Below, piece after piece: positions 35,989 through 47,766 of a DNA stretch of 64,000 nt. The stretch spans positions 62,001 to 126,000 of the forward strand of contig JAIWNE010000095.1 in NCBI GenBank assembly GCA_025331445.1. The letters are read 5' to 3'. Both the position numbers and the translations under genes were made by a program. Under the pieces are notes generated by a model, which saw nothing but the letters and a program-made list of their open reading frames with translations, had not been told where the DNA came from and made no database searches. Positions within the stretch are counted from its first letter, which is position 1, and each line of letters opens with the position of its first letter. This DNA comes from Blakeslea trispora (Eukaryota > Mucoromycota > Mucoromycetes > Mucorales > Choanephoraceae).

Positions 35989-36919
35989 TTAGGCTGTTAC
36001 AGATTTGAGTCTTTTATTATCGGAATCATCTTGATTGTCCGATGCTGTCTTTCGTTTCATGGTCATCATGCCACCTACTTTCATACTATTTCCATCAGAA
36101 GTAGCAGCAGATTGAGTACTGGATTTCTTAGCCAAAGAAGAAAGACTCGTCTTCTTCTTCATACCACCCAGCATCATCTTCGAACCTGTTGATTTGGGTG
36201 CTTCTACAGTGGGTGCAGCAGCCTTCATACTCAAACTGAGCTTGATGGGCTGCTCTCCTTCTCTTTTCAGCTCGGAGGCCTCTTGCTCAACAACGCCTCG
36301 ATCTTCGGCAGATTTAGATGCCTTTTCCATCTGCTCTTTAAGCAACTGTATGTCTCGCTCCTCATCGTCCTTTTTAGCACGGTCCATCTTTTGAATGGCT
36401 GCTTGTCTGGCTAATGCTTTGGGACTGTTATCAACCCAAGCAATATGCAATCCTCTTTCAGTTTCATCCACCCGTAATATGCCTTGTCTTCCCATTTGCT
36501 TACAGAACTCAGTAAGCGAATTCCATTTAGTGGCATTCATGTGGATATGTTCTTTGTGTGAAATATACTCTTGATAGACTTTGTTGGCAAACACTCGCTT
36601 TGTGCCATGCGCTCTAGACAGTAAACCGAGGAAATCTTTTTTGAATTCTTCAGAGTAGTTGTGAACAAATCGACCAGGATTGGCAGCGACTAGAAGCATT
36701 TGGCGTTGGTGAGATTCTGACATGATGTGACATTTGAACCCATTCTCGTCTCTGCATTGTCTTTCACATGCTTGACAATAAAACTTTAGTTTCTGAAGAC
36801 CCTTTGACTATATAGATAAAAAAAAAGCAATAAGTTTTTATGGTGATTGTCTTGATTAACTAACTCACCTTCATTCGATTGGCAATAGCCTTAGGTGACA
36901 TGAACTCTGCTTTAGGCAT
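35989..36919 (-). CDS. KIN: KIN17-family DNA/RNA-binding protein
   Basis: Nuclear zinc-finger protein linked to DNA repair, replication and RNA processing in animals (yeast Rts2). Two exons (36919-36869 and 36807-35989) give 289 aa. The N-terminal MPKAEFMSPKAIANRMK and C2H2-type finger (CQACERQC...KCHIMSESHQ, ~residues 26-53) are hallmark. The winged-helix part follows (NPGRFVHNYSEEFKKDFLGL, GTKRVFANKVYQEYI, HIHMNATKW). A long charged helix and a Lys/Ser-rich tail ending KRLKSVTA complete it. It is ~100 aa shorter than human KIN17 and lacks the C-terminal tandem SH3/KOW-like domains. Its start is 145 bp from the divergent BRF2-like gene, so they probably share a promoter. Confidence 0.93.
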
Positions 36920-37064
36920 CTTGTAAAATAGATAAGATTAGATAAAGAAAAAAGAGAGAGAGAAAGAGAGGAAAAAGAACGAATTCGTTATTTTTTTTTA
37001 TTTTCTGCATTTTTCCCTTTACTGCGTAAAAGAAAAAAAAAAAAAGAGATTTCCTTCTTTCTTG

Positions 37065-38376
37065 ATGAGCTGTCCTAACTGTGGAAGCACTCAAACAGAT
37101 GTAAATGAAATCGACGGATATATCTGTTGTTTTAACTGTGGTACAGTTGTTGATGAGGTGCCTTTGACAGACACATTCGAATTATCCTACACGCATGTAC
37201 CCGTCACTTCAATCCAGAAATCAGTAAGTCTCTATTTCCTGCAGGTTTCTATTCTCTCTTCTCATATAATGATTCTAGGGGAATTATTCTCTGTTAATAC
37301 CCACCTTTAAGAAAGCAGCAATCTTTTTCAGTTTGCCGAATGATCTAGTAGAGAGAGGAAGGGAATTATGCAAAGAATTTATCAGCAAGTCATATTCGAG
37401 AGATCTCAATGAAGCAGCCATCGCCATCGTCTTTATCGTCGGTCGTAGTTGGAAGCCAGACTGGAGTTTGCAAGATTTCGTTGAAGCGTTCCCTATACCT
37501 CTTCATTTGCGTCAAGTGCAGAGAATCTATTCCTTTCTCAATCGAGATGAGTATAAAATTCATTGGAGAACGCCTCAGGAAGAGCTTGATTACTTTATTG
37601 CACGTATCTATCCTCTTGTCACAAAGCAGATCTATCGAGATGATGTACATCCAAAGGAGTTGAGTCTGTCTGATTTAAAGTCAAAGACTCGTGCCTTACT
37701 TGAGCTAGGTACTACCTATTGTCTGAATACAGGCAAAAAAGCACGACCTTTGATTGTGGTGACAGCATTGATTGCTGGTCTATCTTTGCGAGTCTCAAAC
37801 ACATTCGGTCATCAAAACCGTAAAAAGATCTCGGCCCAACGCTGGTTCTCTTTCTCTGAGTTTGCGTCTGTATGCTTTTACCACAAGGCAGCTTTATCCA
37901 CACGCTATGAAGAATATCTAGATCTGCTGCTTGCTTGTGCCCATCATATACCCTGGATAACGAAGGCAGAGAAGAGCTATGTACATTACTACCTGGATGA
38001 TATTTTGAACTTGTTTGGCACCAAAACACCCTGCATGACCCTCACAATAGAACAGTACGCTATCAAAAGTTATCAGAAAAACAAGCAAGCACGAGAATTG
38101 ATAGAGGCTTCTTTGAAACAAGCCAAAGAATACTTGAGTCAACAGACTGAACCTGACGATAGAAGTTCGCTTGCATATGCTATCTATTCACTACTTCAGT
38201 TTGGTTTTCAAGAGCATCAGATTGCTAATCTCAACGAGAGGTATATACGGAACATGTCCGATAGTCTGTTATTACGCCACTTTGCGGGTGAATCGAATGT
38301 TCAGCATGATCTGGACAGGGAAACAGTAGATGAAAGAGATATGAATGATAGAGAGATAGAAATGTATTTGAAATAA
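37065..38376 (+). CDS. TFIIB-family factor, BRF2-like (TFIIIB50)
   Basis: RNA polymerase III initiation factor candidate. Two exons (37065-37223 and 37279-38376) give 418 aa. Residues 1-31 form a TFIIB-type zinc ribbon (CPNCGSTQ...ICCFNCGTVVDE). A first cyclin-like fold starts at KKAAIFFSLPNDLVERGREL and includes AIAIVFIVGR. A second includes LLELGTTYCLNTGKKARPLI followed by VVTALIAGLSLR, which aligns by eye with the human BRF2 region around LANETWLVTGRHPLP. The C-terminus MNDREIEMYLK resembles the BRF2/BRF1 segment ISDSEIEQYLR. The acceptor at 37278 (ATTCTAG) was chosen because only it keeps the second exon in frame with a normal 55-nt intron. It is not TFIIB (the second half is divergent) and not full-length Brf1 (no long C-terminal block). 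Divergent Rrn7/TAF1B is a less likely alternative. Confidence 0.72.
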
Positions 38377-41164
38377 ACTAGAGCACTTTTTTTCTGTTTG
38401 TTCGCATCTTTTTCTTATAAAAAAAAAACATTTTGGAGAATAGCATCATTTCAAAATTGATTATTGCCCTTGAAGAACATTATGCTGTAAATGTTTACTG
38501 CGCTTACTGTTCTCTCTTCTTTTCCTGATATCAATTAATCTGTCTGACTGAAATGACAAGTACACCAAAACTCTTATTGTTCTAACTTGTATAAGAAGAA
38601 AGGCATTCTTTCTTCTTCTTGTTTTAGATATGCTTAAGCCAAAAACCAATAACAAGAAAAAGACCAGTTTCTAAAGCAGTAGTTTTATTTCTTTAACAAA
38701 AATGAACTTCTCTCAGTTCTCAAAGTAAACGCGAATTTACTTTGATTAACAGAGTCAACCACGAGAAGGTGGAAGTTCGTCTGACTCCAAAAACATGTTT
38801 GAACAACCACACAAAGGAGGAAGTTTCTTTTAAAACACATCGACTGCATACATATATTGATCCGGCTTAGACAACATCAACTTTCAAGCGAAACACACAT
38901 GATACTGAGTATATGAACGACCACAATATCTATGCCATAACCCACCTCACCATTACAGCAAGTAAGGCACCCTATGTCAGATACAGCAATAGACGAAACA
39001 CAACGCAAGGGAAGTGTAGTCACTTCATCCACTGCCTTCTCCAACAACCGGACCGCAGAGGGGTTGCGCCCTAGGAGCCATCAGCAACTCGCTAGAGATC
39101 AGAATGCCTATGAGTTCAACACAACGTCCTCCTCTCTACTAGTAATGACGTGTCCCATAAAGTGTAAGGCTTTCACTCAATGTATGCCGAAGAGGTTCTT
39201 TACAGCTGGTATAATGAAGAAAAAAGAAAAGAGGAAAAAAGAGGAAAAATAAAAAAAAAAATTATCAAAGATTAAAAATCGAAAATTGCTTTTTTCTTTC
39301 TTTTACGCGTTCTATATAGACGTGTTTGGTATCATTTGAACCGCCTTTTTTTCTGCTATTTTATTATGCGGTATATAATATAAAAAACAGAGAAATGGAT
39401 TGAAGACATGCTTATCTCTTGCCTTTGTTTACCTTTGTCTATCAGTATGACATAATCAATCCGAAAAAGGCAAATGCTCATTGCTTACCATTAACATTGA
39501 AGATGCCATTCCCTCAGGATTTCAAAAAGGCACATTTCTGTATTTAGAGCCTTTCAGTTTACCTACGCGTAAATATCAGATGAAAAAGACAACAAAAGAA
39601 AGCGCTGTGCTTTATGAAAATGTTACCTTTCAACACATAATCTACACTTTGAGAATCAATAGTCCTATTGACGGTTCTAGAAAAAGGATCGGCATTATGC
39701 AAAAAAATCAAGGAGAAAAAAATACGTAGAAAACTCCGATTTCACTCAAATGAATGATTTTAAGCTATTCCCTCTCTCTTTCACTCTTTCTCTCTTCCCC
39801 TCCCCTCCCCATCACACACTCTTACCCCCCCCCTGCCTTTACAAATTACACTTATTTTTCTTCACCTGCACTTGCTTTTGAGGCCTTATTGATCTCTATC
39901 ACTCGGTGCCTAAACTCATTAGCAAGTAGCTTTTTTCTCAGTTGTAAGCGTTTGCTTTTGGGGCCTTATTGATCTTTATCACTCGGTGCCTAAACCCATC
40001 TGCAAATACTGGGACGTATAGTATCAAGCCTGACGAATGAGGGTTTTGCTATGTATACGCGCTTAAACACATACCATTCCACACTTCCCTTCCACACTTC
40101 CCTTCTTTAGTTTCTCTGGTGTCTCCCTTTGGTGTCTCTCTGGTTCTGGTGTCTAGAGAAGGGTGTGGTTGCTTCTCTATCCAGTAGGGTGGTATGCCTT
40201 TGCTGGAGTCTCTTGGGCTAAGGGGCTTTAACCAACAAAGCATTTCTTTTCTTTTTTATCTATATGAGAACTACAAACTTTACTAACATCTTCTTTTTTA
40301 GACTGACTACAAAGTAAACACATTGATCTATGCCATCCAATAAATAAAGTCTTTTTTAAATATCTTATTTATATATGTCTTTTTCTTTTGGTCTTTCTTA
40401 CTATGATTTGTGCTTGTTTCATTCATTATTTATACTTTTCTAAACTGCGAAGTTTTCTGATATTTGACTTCACTCAGGGTCGCATAATATGATACTAACT
40501 TGAATGTCAGTTAACAGAATTGATGACAGTTCAAAGCGTACATCCAAGGTGAGAGATAAATACTAACTTGAACAGCCTTTTGATGTCAAACTCAAAATTA
40601 GAGACCTGAAGAACGATTATTTACATTTGATCTTTGGACAAGTTTAATTTGAAATAAGAGGATTTGATTGGCTGATTTAGGAATATAGGTTATGTAGTTC
40701 ATTGCAGTTGATGCAATCTTGATGAGCTTAATTATAGCTTTCGTTTATGCTGGAGAGGCTATTCAGCATTTTCAAATCGCATGGAAAGCAAGCTATCTTG
40801 AGCGAAATCAAGACTATATAATATCATGAGCACATTATATTATACGGAAAATAAGACTATTGGGTTACATCAGAAACTGAGATAAACAGATTTTCACTCA
40901 AAGGTATCTATTGAGCACCAAGTACGATAGCCCTCTATTGATTCGCCTAACAGAATAATCCAAGATAAACTTTTGGTTAAGGAAAAACACACACACACAC
41001 ACATAGACACCCTGGAACTCAAGGCAAAGAAAAGATGTCTTTTCATCTTTTTTTATTTGATTGGCTACTAAATTTCATGCTTCGTAACACAGCTATCATA
41101 AAAAAAAATTGGCCTTTTTCCCGCATTAAATTACCTCTCTCTCTCCTTTATCTAATTTTTTTTT
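38377..41164. other. Long intergenic region
   Basis: 2.8 kb without a convincing gene. An open frame at 38974-39252 (93 codons including the stop, basic end) has no known relatives that I recognise and is doubtful. Pyrimidine and AC repeats occur near 39770-39840 and 40985-41004. Two sets of short direct repeats lie at 39871-40105. The last ~60 bp before 41165 are CT rich, as expected for a promoter or leader. Confidence 0.4.
39871..40010. repeat. Two-copy direct repeat, 80-bp period
   Basis: A ~60-bp block starting TTGCTTTTG(A/G)GGCCTTATTG and containing ACTCGGTGCCTAAAC occurs at about 39871-39930 and again at 39951-40010 with few differences. Just downstream, CCACACTTCCCTT is repeated in tandem near 40078-40105. 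Confidence 0.8.
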
Positions 41165-42847
41165 ATGACTGATTCGCCCAAAAGAGAATTTATTGGTGCT
41201 ATTGACCAAGGCACTACTTCCTCTCGATTTTTGCTATTTGATCAAAATGGAAAATTGATTACTTACCATCAAGTGGAACTACCACAATCTCAACCCCAAC
41301 AAGGGTAAGAAAATGCACTAAAAAAAAAGAGACACGTCATTACACCATCAACTTACAAACCCTACTAGGTGGCTCGAACATGATCCTCTTGATATTCTTG
41401 CCACAATAACAGAATGTATTGATAAAGCATTAAAACGATTTGAGTTGATGGGTTATGAAATTCAAGATATTAAAGCTGTTGGCATCACAAACCAACGTGA
41501 ATCAGCAGTTGCCTGGAACAAAAAGACCGGAGAACCACTTCGGAATACGATTGTCTGGAGTGATGTTCGAACTGACGATATTGTACGCCAACTCAAGCAA
41601 AAAGAGAACGCATCCATTGTTCAGCAAAAGACTGGACTTGACATCACTTCTTACTTTACAGCTGTCAAATATCGCTGGATGTTGGATCATGATGAAGATG
41701 TAAAGAAAGCCTTGGAGGAAGACAATGTGTGCTTTGGTACAGTCGATAGTTGGATCATCTACAAGTTAAGTGGTGGCAAGGTTCATGTGACAGATGTGAC
41801 CAATGCCAGTCGAACACTTTTGATGAACTTGAATACATTGAGATGGGATCCAGATTTGTTGTCATTCTTTGATATACCAGAACATCTTTTACCAAAGCTC
41901 TGCTCATCTTCGCAAGTCTATGGTCGTATCGATTTAGATGGTTGCGAATTAAATGGTATACCTATTGCTGGTTGTCTGGGTGATCAACAAGCTGCCTTAT
42001 TAGGTCAAAAGTGCTTTGATAAAGGTGAAGCCAAATGCACTTTTGGTACAGGTGCCTTTATGTTATTTAATACCGGTGATACGCCTGTGGTCTCTTCACA
42101 TGGCTTGATTACTACGGTAGCCTTTCAACTAGGCGAGAAAGCCAAAGCTACTTATGCTCTTGAAGGCTCTATGGCTGTTGCTGGCTCTTCGCTAAGATGG
42201 CTTAGAGACAACTTACGCTTGATTAACTCGATGGAAGAAGTGAGCGAATTAGGCAAGTGCCATTCATGAGTGTTTCTAGAAAAAAGAAAAAAACTAATTC
42301 AGTATGCACATCATTAGCGGAACATGTACCCAACACAGGTGGTGTTGTCTTTGTTACTGCCTTTGGTGGTCTTTACGCTCCTTATTGGCGTGAAGATGCT
42401 CGAGGCACGATGGTAGGTCTTACAAGCTACACTACCAAATATCATCTGGCTCGTGCTACTCTCGAATCCATGTCCTTTCAAGCCCGTGCGATTTTAGAGT
42501 CCATGAATCGAGATGCAGGTGTACCATTGAAGACACTAAAGGTAGATGGTGGTGTCTCAAACTCGAACATTGCTATGCAAATTCAAGCAGACCTACTAGG
42601 TATCAACGTAGATCGACCCTCTATGCGTGAAACTACTGCGTTCGGTACAGCCATTGCTGCTGGTCTTGCTGTTGGCTTATGGAAAGATGTGCATGATTTG
42701 GATAATGTGAATAGTGAAGATATCACCACTTTTGTTCCTAGCTTGTTGGAATCAGAAAGAGAAGAAAAATACAATGTATGGAAAAAGGCCATTGAGGCTT
42801 CACTTAATTGGACTGAAGATGTAGAAGATGTGAGCGATGATGAATAG
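41165..42847 (+). CDS. GUT1: Glycerol kinase
   Basis: FGGY-family kinase converting glycerol and ATP to glycerol 3-phosphate, the entry step of glycerol catabolism and lipid backbone supply. Three exons (41165-41304, 41369-42252, 42318-42847) give 517 aa, a normal length. The N-terminal ATPase motif is GAIDQGTTSSRFLLFD. Substrate-region motifs are TNQRESAVAWNKKTGEPL and VWSDVRTDD, and the domain II signatures are GCLGDQQAALLGQ and KCTFGTGAFML. The C-terminal FGGY motif region has LKVDGGVSNSNIAMQIQADL and a TTAFGTAIAAG block. Intron 2 (42253-42317) must use a GC donor (TTAG|GCAAGT) to join EVSEL-AEHVPNTGG in frame. It converges with NSF/Sec18. Confidence 0.97.
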
Positions 42848-42974
42848 ATTGGAGAGATTTTTCTTGAAATAATAGAGCAATTGATATGTGCATTTTCAAA
42901 ATAAATACTATTTTTTTTTATTATTCATTGTCATATATAAACAAAGCAAGTAAGAAATCAAGTAGGATGAGAAA

Positions 42975-45513
42975 TTAGAGAGCCAAAATAGCATTGACAA
43001 ATTTGTCAACCTTCTGTTCGTCTTGTCTTGCCATCTCAATAATCATCAATAGCTTCTTGACGCCAATGGTCAACTTGTGATCCATACCAGCTTGGTTAAG
43101 AAGAGAAAGAGCTCTTTCTCTTTCGTCATCTTTAAACAATTCCAATTGTTGCAACACAACATCAACGCTTTCTAAAGAAGTAATGGTAGGTACATAAATC
43201 TCTGCAGAGAATTCACTTGTCATATCCATCTGGTCTAAAATTTGACGCTGGGTAGTGGTAGCAAGAATCAATAGACGACGATCCTTTGGTGGCTTCTTCT
43301 TGAGGAGTACCATAAGTGCTTGCAGAACACTGTTAGAGAAACGAGGTCCAATAGGCACATAATCTACATATGATCCTAGTTCAATACATCTTTTTTTAAA
43401 CAGCCTATTTTCACTTGTTTACCTAACAAACGCTCAATAGCATCAATCACAATGACACTGACAGGTGATTTGTAAGAGTCGTTGAAGATCTTGTTGATTT
43501 CATTCACTTTAGCAGTTTCGCTCATACCAACCATACTCTCAGGTGAGATAAGCTTGATGAAAGGGAAATCACTCTTCATGGCAATAGTAGCAGCCAAGGC
43601 GGTCTTACCACTACCAGCTGCACCTGTCAACAAGACACTCACTAAAGGAGTTCGGCTCGATTGACGGACTTGATCTACATAAAGACGACCGTCTTCCAAA
43701 ATCTGATCCACAGAGGGACTAAAGGGTATGATATGGTTCTGGACGCACTGTTGCAACTCAGCTTCAGATACACCAAAAGCAGGTTGAACTTCTTTAAGGG
43801 CATTCAAGAAATCATCCATGCAGACCTTCATGTTTTCTACATCGGCAGAGATACCTGCCATGGTACCAACCTTGATATGACGACTAAAGGCATAAGAAGA
43901 GGCAGCCTTCACGACACCTGAAATTTCAGCACCACTGTAATTCTTTGTCAATTCAGCCAAATCGTCCAAATTGACATCGCTGTCCAAGACATCATTGGTT
44001 CGCATCTTGCCAGTATGAATCTTGAGGATTTGATGACGACCCTTTTCATCAGGAAGACCAATTTCCATATGTACTTCCAGACGACCAGGACGTAAGAGGG
44101 CTTCATCAATCATATCCTTTCGGTTGGTCATACCGATGATCAAGATGTTGTTCAATTGTTCAACACCATCCATCTAATAAACACAAGTCTCAGCAAAGAA
44201 CCTCCCTCTCATTGAATGTCTTTATCATCTCTTACCTTGGCCAGCAATTGGTTAACCACTGAGTCACCTACACCTGTACTATCGCTACGACTACCACGAG
44301 ATTTACAGATGGCATCTAATTCATCGAAAATGATGATATGCAAGCCAGATTCTTCTCCCTTTGAGCGATATTCCTCTTCTGCTTCAGCAAACAGTTTACG
44401 AACGTTCTCTTCAGACTGACCCACAAATTTAGAGAGTACTTCAGGACCACTGACCACCTTGGGCTCCTTGGCATTCAACATTTTACCGATTTGACGGGCC
44501 ATCAAGGTCTTACCTGTACCGGGTGGACCGTACAACAAGATACCTTTGACGTGTTGAACACCCAACTTCTCAACTAAAGCAGGAGGAAAAATACGAGAGG
44601 CAAAAGCACGACGGAAAATGGCATTGAATTCATCATCCAAACCACCAATACCAAGGTCTTCAAATTGAAAGTCAGGCTTAATCAATGCCTTTGCAGCCAT
44701 ACTATATACCATGTCAATATCTCATTTCTTTTGTTTCACCCCCTTTCTTTTTCAACACTTACGCCTTCTTTTTTGATTGTTTCAAGTTCAAGAACGAGCC
44801 TTCCACCTTTGAGAATTCAATGTTGGTTTCACGCATCAAAATACCACGGATAGCATGAGTCGTCTTTTCTTGACGAGCATCCACTTCACCTCGTTTCAAG
44901 ACATTTAAATCGACAACATCAAGGTCTCTGACAGTAGCTCTGAACTTTACACCATGATATTCAAACACAAAGAACTGACCTTTCGTGAACATTTGACTAT
45001 GAAAGTTCTAGCAAAGACAATACTGTTGAGTAAAAAAAAAAAAGTAAAAGAACTATAGATTCTTTACCACAGAAAAGGCTTGAGCAAGATCTTCTTCCTT
45101 GAACTCATCAGGCAATCGGTTGCTTCTTTGAAAGAAATCCAAATCCATCTTTAAACTTCCCAGATAGATATCCATACCTTCCGAATGAATATCAAAAGGA
45201 TCCACTGTAACCCGTTGTCCGATAGAGAATGAGGCCCAACGACGATGCGTGCCGTTGATACCGATTTGGTTTTTCTGGAGACTTCTGTCTACTCTGTAAT
45301 AGATGGGTTTAGATGAGAGTGATGAAGCGGTCACTTTCTAGTTTACCTGACAGAAAAGACAAATTCGCGAGCGACAATCACATAATGAACTTTGGGATCA
45401 ATAAGGCCAGGAGCAATATAAGCAAAGTTGCTCAAAGCAGCCGAGTCACTAGGACACTGAACCACTTCAAACAAGCCTTGGTCAGGTTCATCCGATCGAG
45501 GATAGTTCATCAT
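42975..45513 (-). CDS. SEC18: NSF/Sec18 AAA ATPase
   Basis: Hexameric ATPase that disassembles SNARE complexes with alpha-SNAP in vesicle fusion. Six exons on the minus strand (45513-45347, 45293-45068, 45007-44763, 44701-44236, 44173-43423, 43375-42975) give 751 aa, the typical NSF length. The N domain covers residues ~1-205. D1 has Walker [16 protein letters not shown], Walker [13 protein letters not shown] and the second-region [21 protein letters not shown]2 has Walker [16 protein letters not shown]. The D2 Walker B reads [12 protein letters not shown], with Ala where many NSFs have a second acidic residue; this fits the structural rather than catalytic role of D2. The divergent neighbour, COP9 subunit 3, starts 258 bp away. 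Confidence 0.96.
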
Positions 45514-45771
45514 GTTTATTTATATATATATAAAGGAACGGGAAAGAGGCGAGTGATTTTGTTGGTTGCATTGAAATTTCATAATGCGCCAACTCAGAAA
45601 CCCCTCGAGGTGCGTAAAGTAACTTGCTTGATCATCTTAAAACTCCGAACCGATGGTCTTCTGTCCGTAAGCGCTATAATAATGCAGGAAGAAGCACCAG
45701 TACTTTTATTCCCAGCAACGCGCATAAGTATTGTTTCATTTTTTTTCTAATTTTTTTTTTTAAAACTTCAA

Positions 45772-47648
45772 ATGGCTCATTCACCAGAGATAACACCAAC
45801 TATAGAGACACCAGTCGAACAACCTGCTTCTATTGATGAGGCTATTGCACTTGTTGTATCAGGGCCATCTGATACTCACGCCAATATTTTAAAGACATTA
45901 TCTTCACAACAGTTATTGGCCTATACTTCAGATGGTCTTGATCCTCTTACCATACTGAATCCAGTGACTCATTCTCTAGCTTATCTCTATTTTATGTAAG
46001 TCGAGGCTTCTTTTTATCGAAAAAAAGAAAAGAAAGTAGTAGTCTAAATAGGATGGTTATAGAACAGCACGTTGCTTAGAGGCTAACAGTAGTAATGGCA
46101 TGCACATGTTTAAACTACTCGACCACTTTATTCAAGTGTTTGATCCTGCTTCCATGACACTGGCACCAACACGTTGTAAGACTCTTTTTTGTTTCTTTGT
46201 TTAGTTATTATTTCTGTACTAATGACTTTCTTTAAAGTTGCACTTTTGGGTAAAGCATTGATTCATTTAACTACAGTGTTAAATAAGGTAAAAAAAAAAA
46301 GACTAACAAAAAAAAAGGAAGGAGATATACATAAAAAAAAATAAACTGACTTTCTTTTTGAAATGAGGAAGCCATTACTTGCCTTACAAAGCTTTAAACA
46401 AGCCATTGAACGTATGGCTTCTTCTGCTGTTTTGACTGCGTTACATCCTCGTTTTCTACAGGTAACAGATAGATTGAAAAAAATGAGTGTACATGCAAGT
46501 GATTTATCAACAAAGTATATATCTATATAGGCTTGTATTTCAGCAAAAGCATATCGTTTCCCGCTTGATTTACTAAACCGAGATATTGATTTGATTGATA
46601 CTACAGTAAGTGATTTCATCTCTTAGAAAACAGTATGCTACTTACTTAAACATATGATAGCGATATGAGTTGGACATACAATGCTTTCTAGAGTATTATT
46701 ACTATGGAGGTATTGTGTACATTGCCAATAAACAGCATGAGCGTGCCCTGGAATTTTTGTCGATTGCTATTGCTGCACCTACTGTCAGAGCTGTCAGTAC
46801 CATTCAGATGATGGCCTATCATAAATTTATCTTGGTTTCCTTGATTGCAGATGGCAAGATGCGCTCTTTACCCAAATATACATCCCCTGATATTGAGAAA
46901 GTAGCTAGTGTTTGGTCATCTCATTATCTCAGTCTGATCAAAGCATTTCAACAAACAGATATTGGCTTATTTCAAGAGATTGCCTCTAAGCATTCTGCTC
47001 ATTTTGAAGCTGTAAACATTAACAAAATCCAAAGAAACAAAAAGAAATAGATGATTAACTGACAACAAGATTCTTTTCTCTAGTTTCATGAAATAGGTCT
47101 TGTCAAACAATGCTTTCAATCACTTCGACGTAAAAAGATCAAGGAAATGACCAAGGTGTATATTACAGTCAGTTTAGAGGATATGGTCAATAAGATTGGT
47201 CATTTGTCTGCAAAGGAATTGGAATTGGTTTTACTTGAAATGGTAAATTTGAATGAAGAAGAATGTGTGTATGTTGTATTGATAAGCCCCATTTTAAGAT
47301 AAGTCAAGATCAACTCTCTGCTTCTATTTCAGTGACAGAACAACAAGTGAAGATGGTTCATTTTACAGATGAAGAACAGAGAGTACAGGTGAATCTGGAA
47401 GATCATATCTTTAGTGTGGCCAATCTGAATGAACGTATTGCACTGATGAATCGATTGGAAGGTTTAAACCGAGATTTTCAGGCTAAAGTAAAATAAGAAA
47501 AAATAAGAGAAAGAATTCAAGACTAAATTATTTTTAGTATTTAACATTAACTTCAAATGGAGGTCAATTAGCTTCTTCTTCTACTACTGCTGCCAATACT
47601 CCTTATGAAGATGATTTTGATATTCCTTTAGATGAAGAAGAGAAATAG
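45772..47648 (+). CDS. CSN3: COP9 signalosome subunit 3
   Basis: PCI-family subunit of the COP9 signalosome, the cullin deneddylase. Nine exons (45772-45995, 46063-46175, 46238-46287, 46372-46461, 46531-46605, 46661-47011, 47084-47242, 47299-47487, 47538-47648) give 453 aa. Helical repeats match animal CSN3 by eye: ALQSFKQAIERM, ECYYYYGG-like LEYYYYGGIVYIANK, AYHKFILVSLIADGKMRSLP and KYTSPDIEK. The PCI domain includes GLVKQCFQSLRRKKIKEMTK, VYITVSLEDMVNKI and ISQDQLSASI. The tail is acidic. The acceptors of exons 4 and 8 end in AAG rather than the usual TAG/CAG, and exon 4's start is the least certain junction. This is the only CSN subunit in the window. It converges with the Usp-domain gene. 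Confidence 0.88.
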
Positions 47649-47766
47649 TCCCCCCCTTCCTTTTTTTTATATATATATAAACAATAGCATATTTGTATTT
47701 ACAATAAAATAATAGCCCAAGAACAAAACAAAAAAAAAGTGATTTATATTACAGAGATAACACTCC

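Noticed and set aside
38974..39252. 92-aa frame in the 38.4-41.2 kb gap
   Set aside because: Composition is plausible but there is no homology, intron or promoter evidence; the Lys/Glu tail comes from a purine run.
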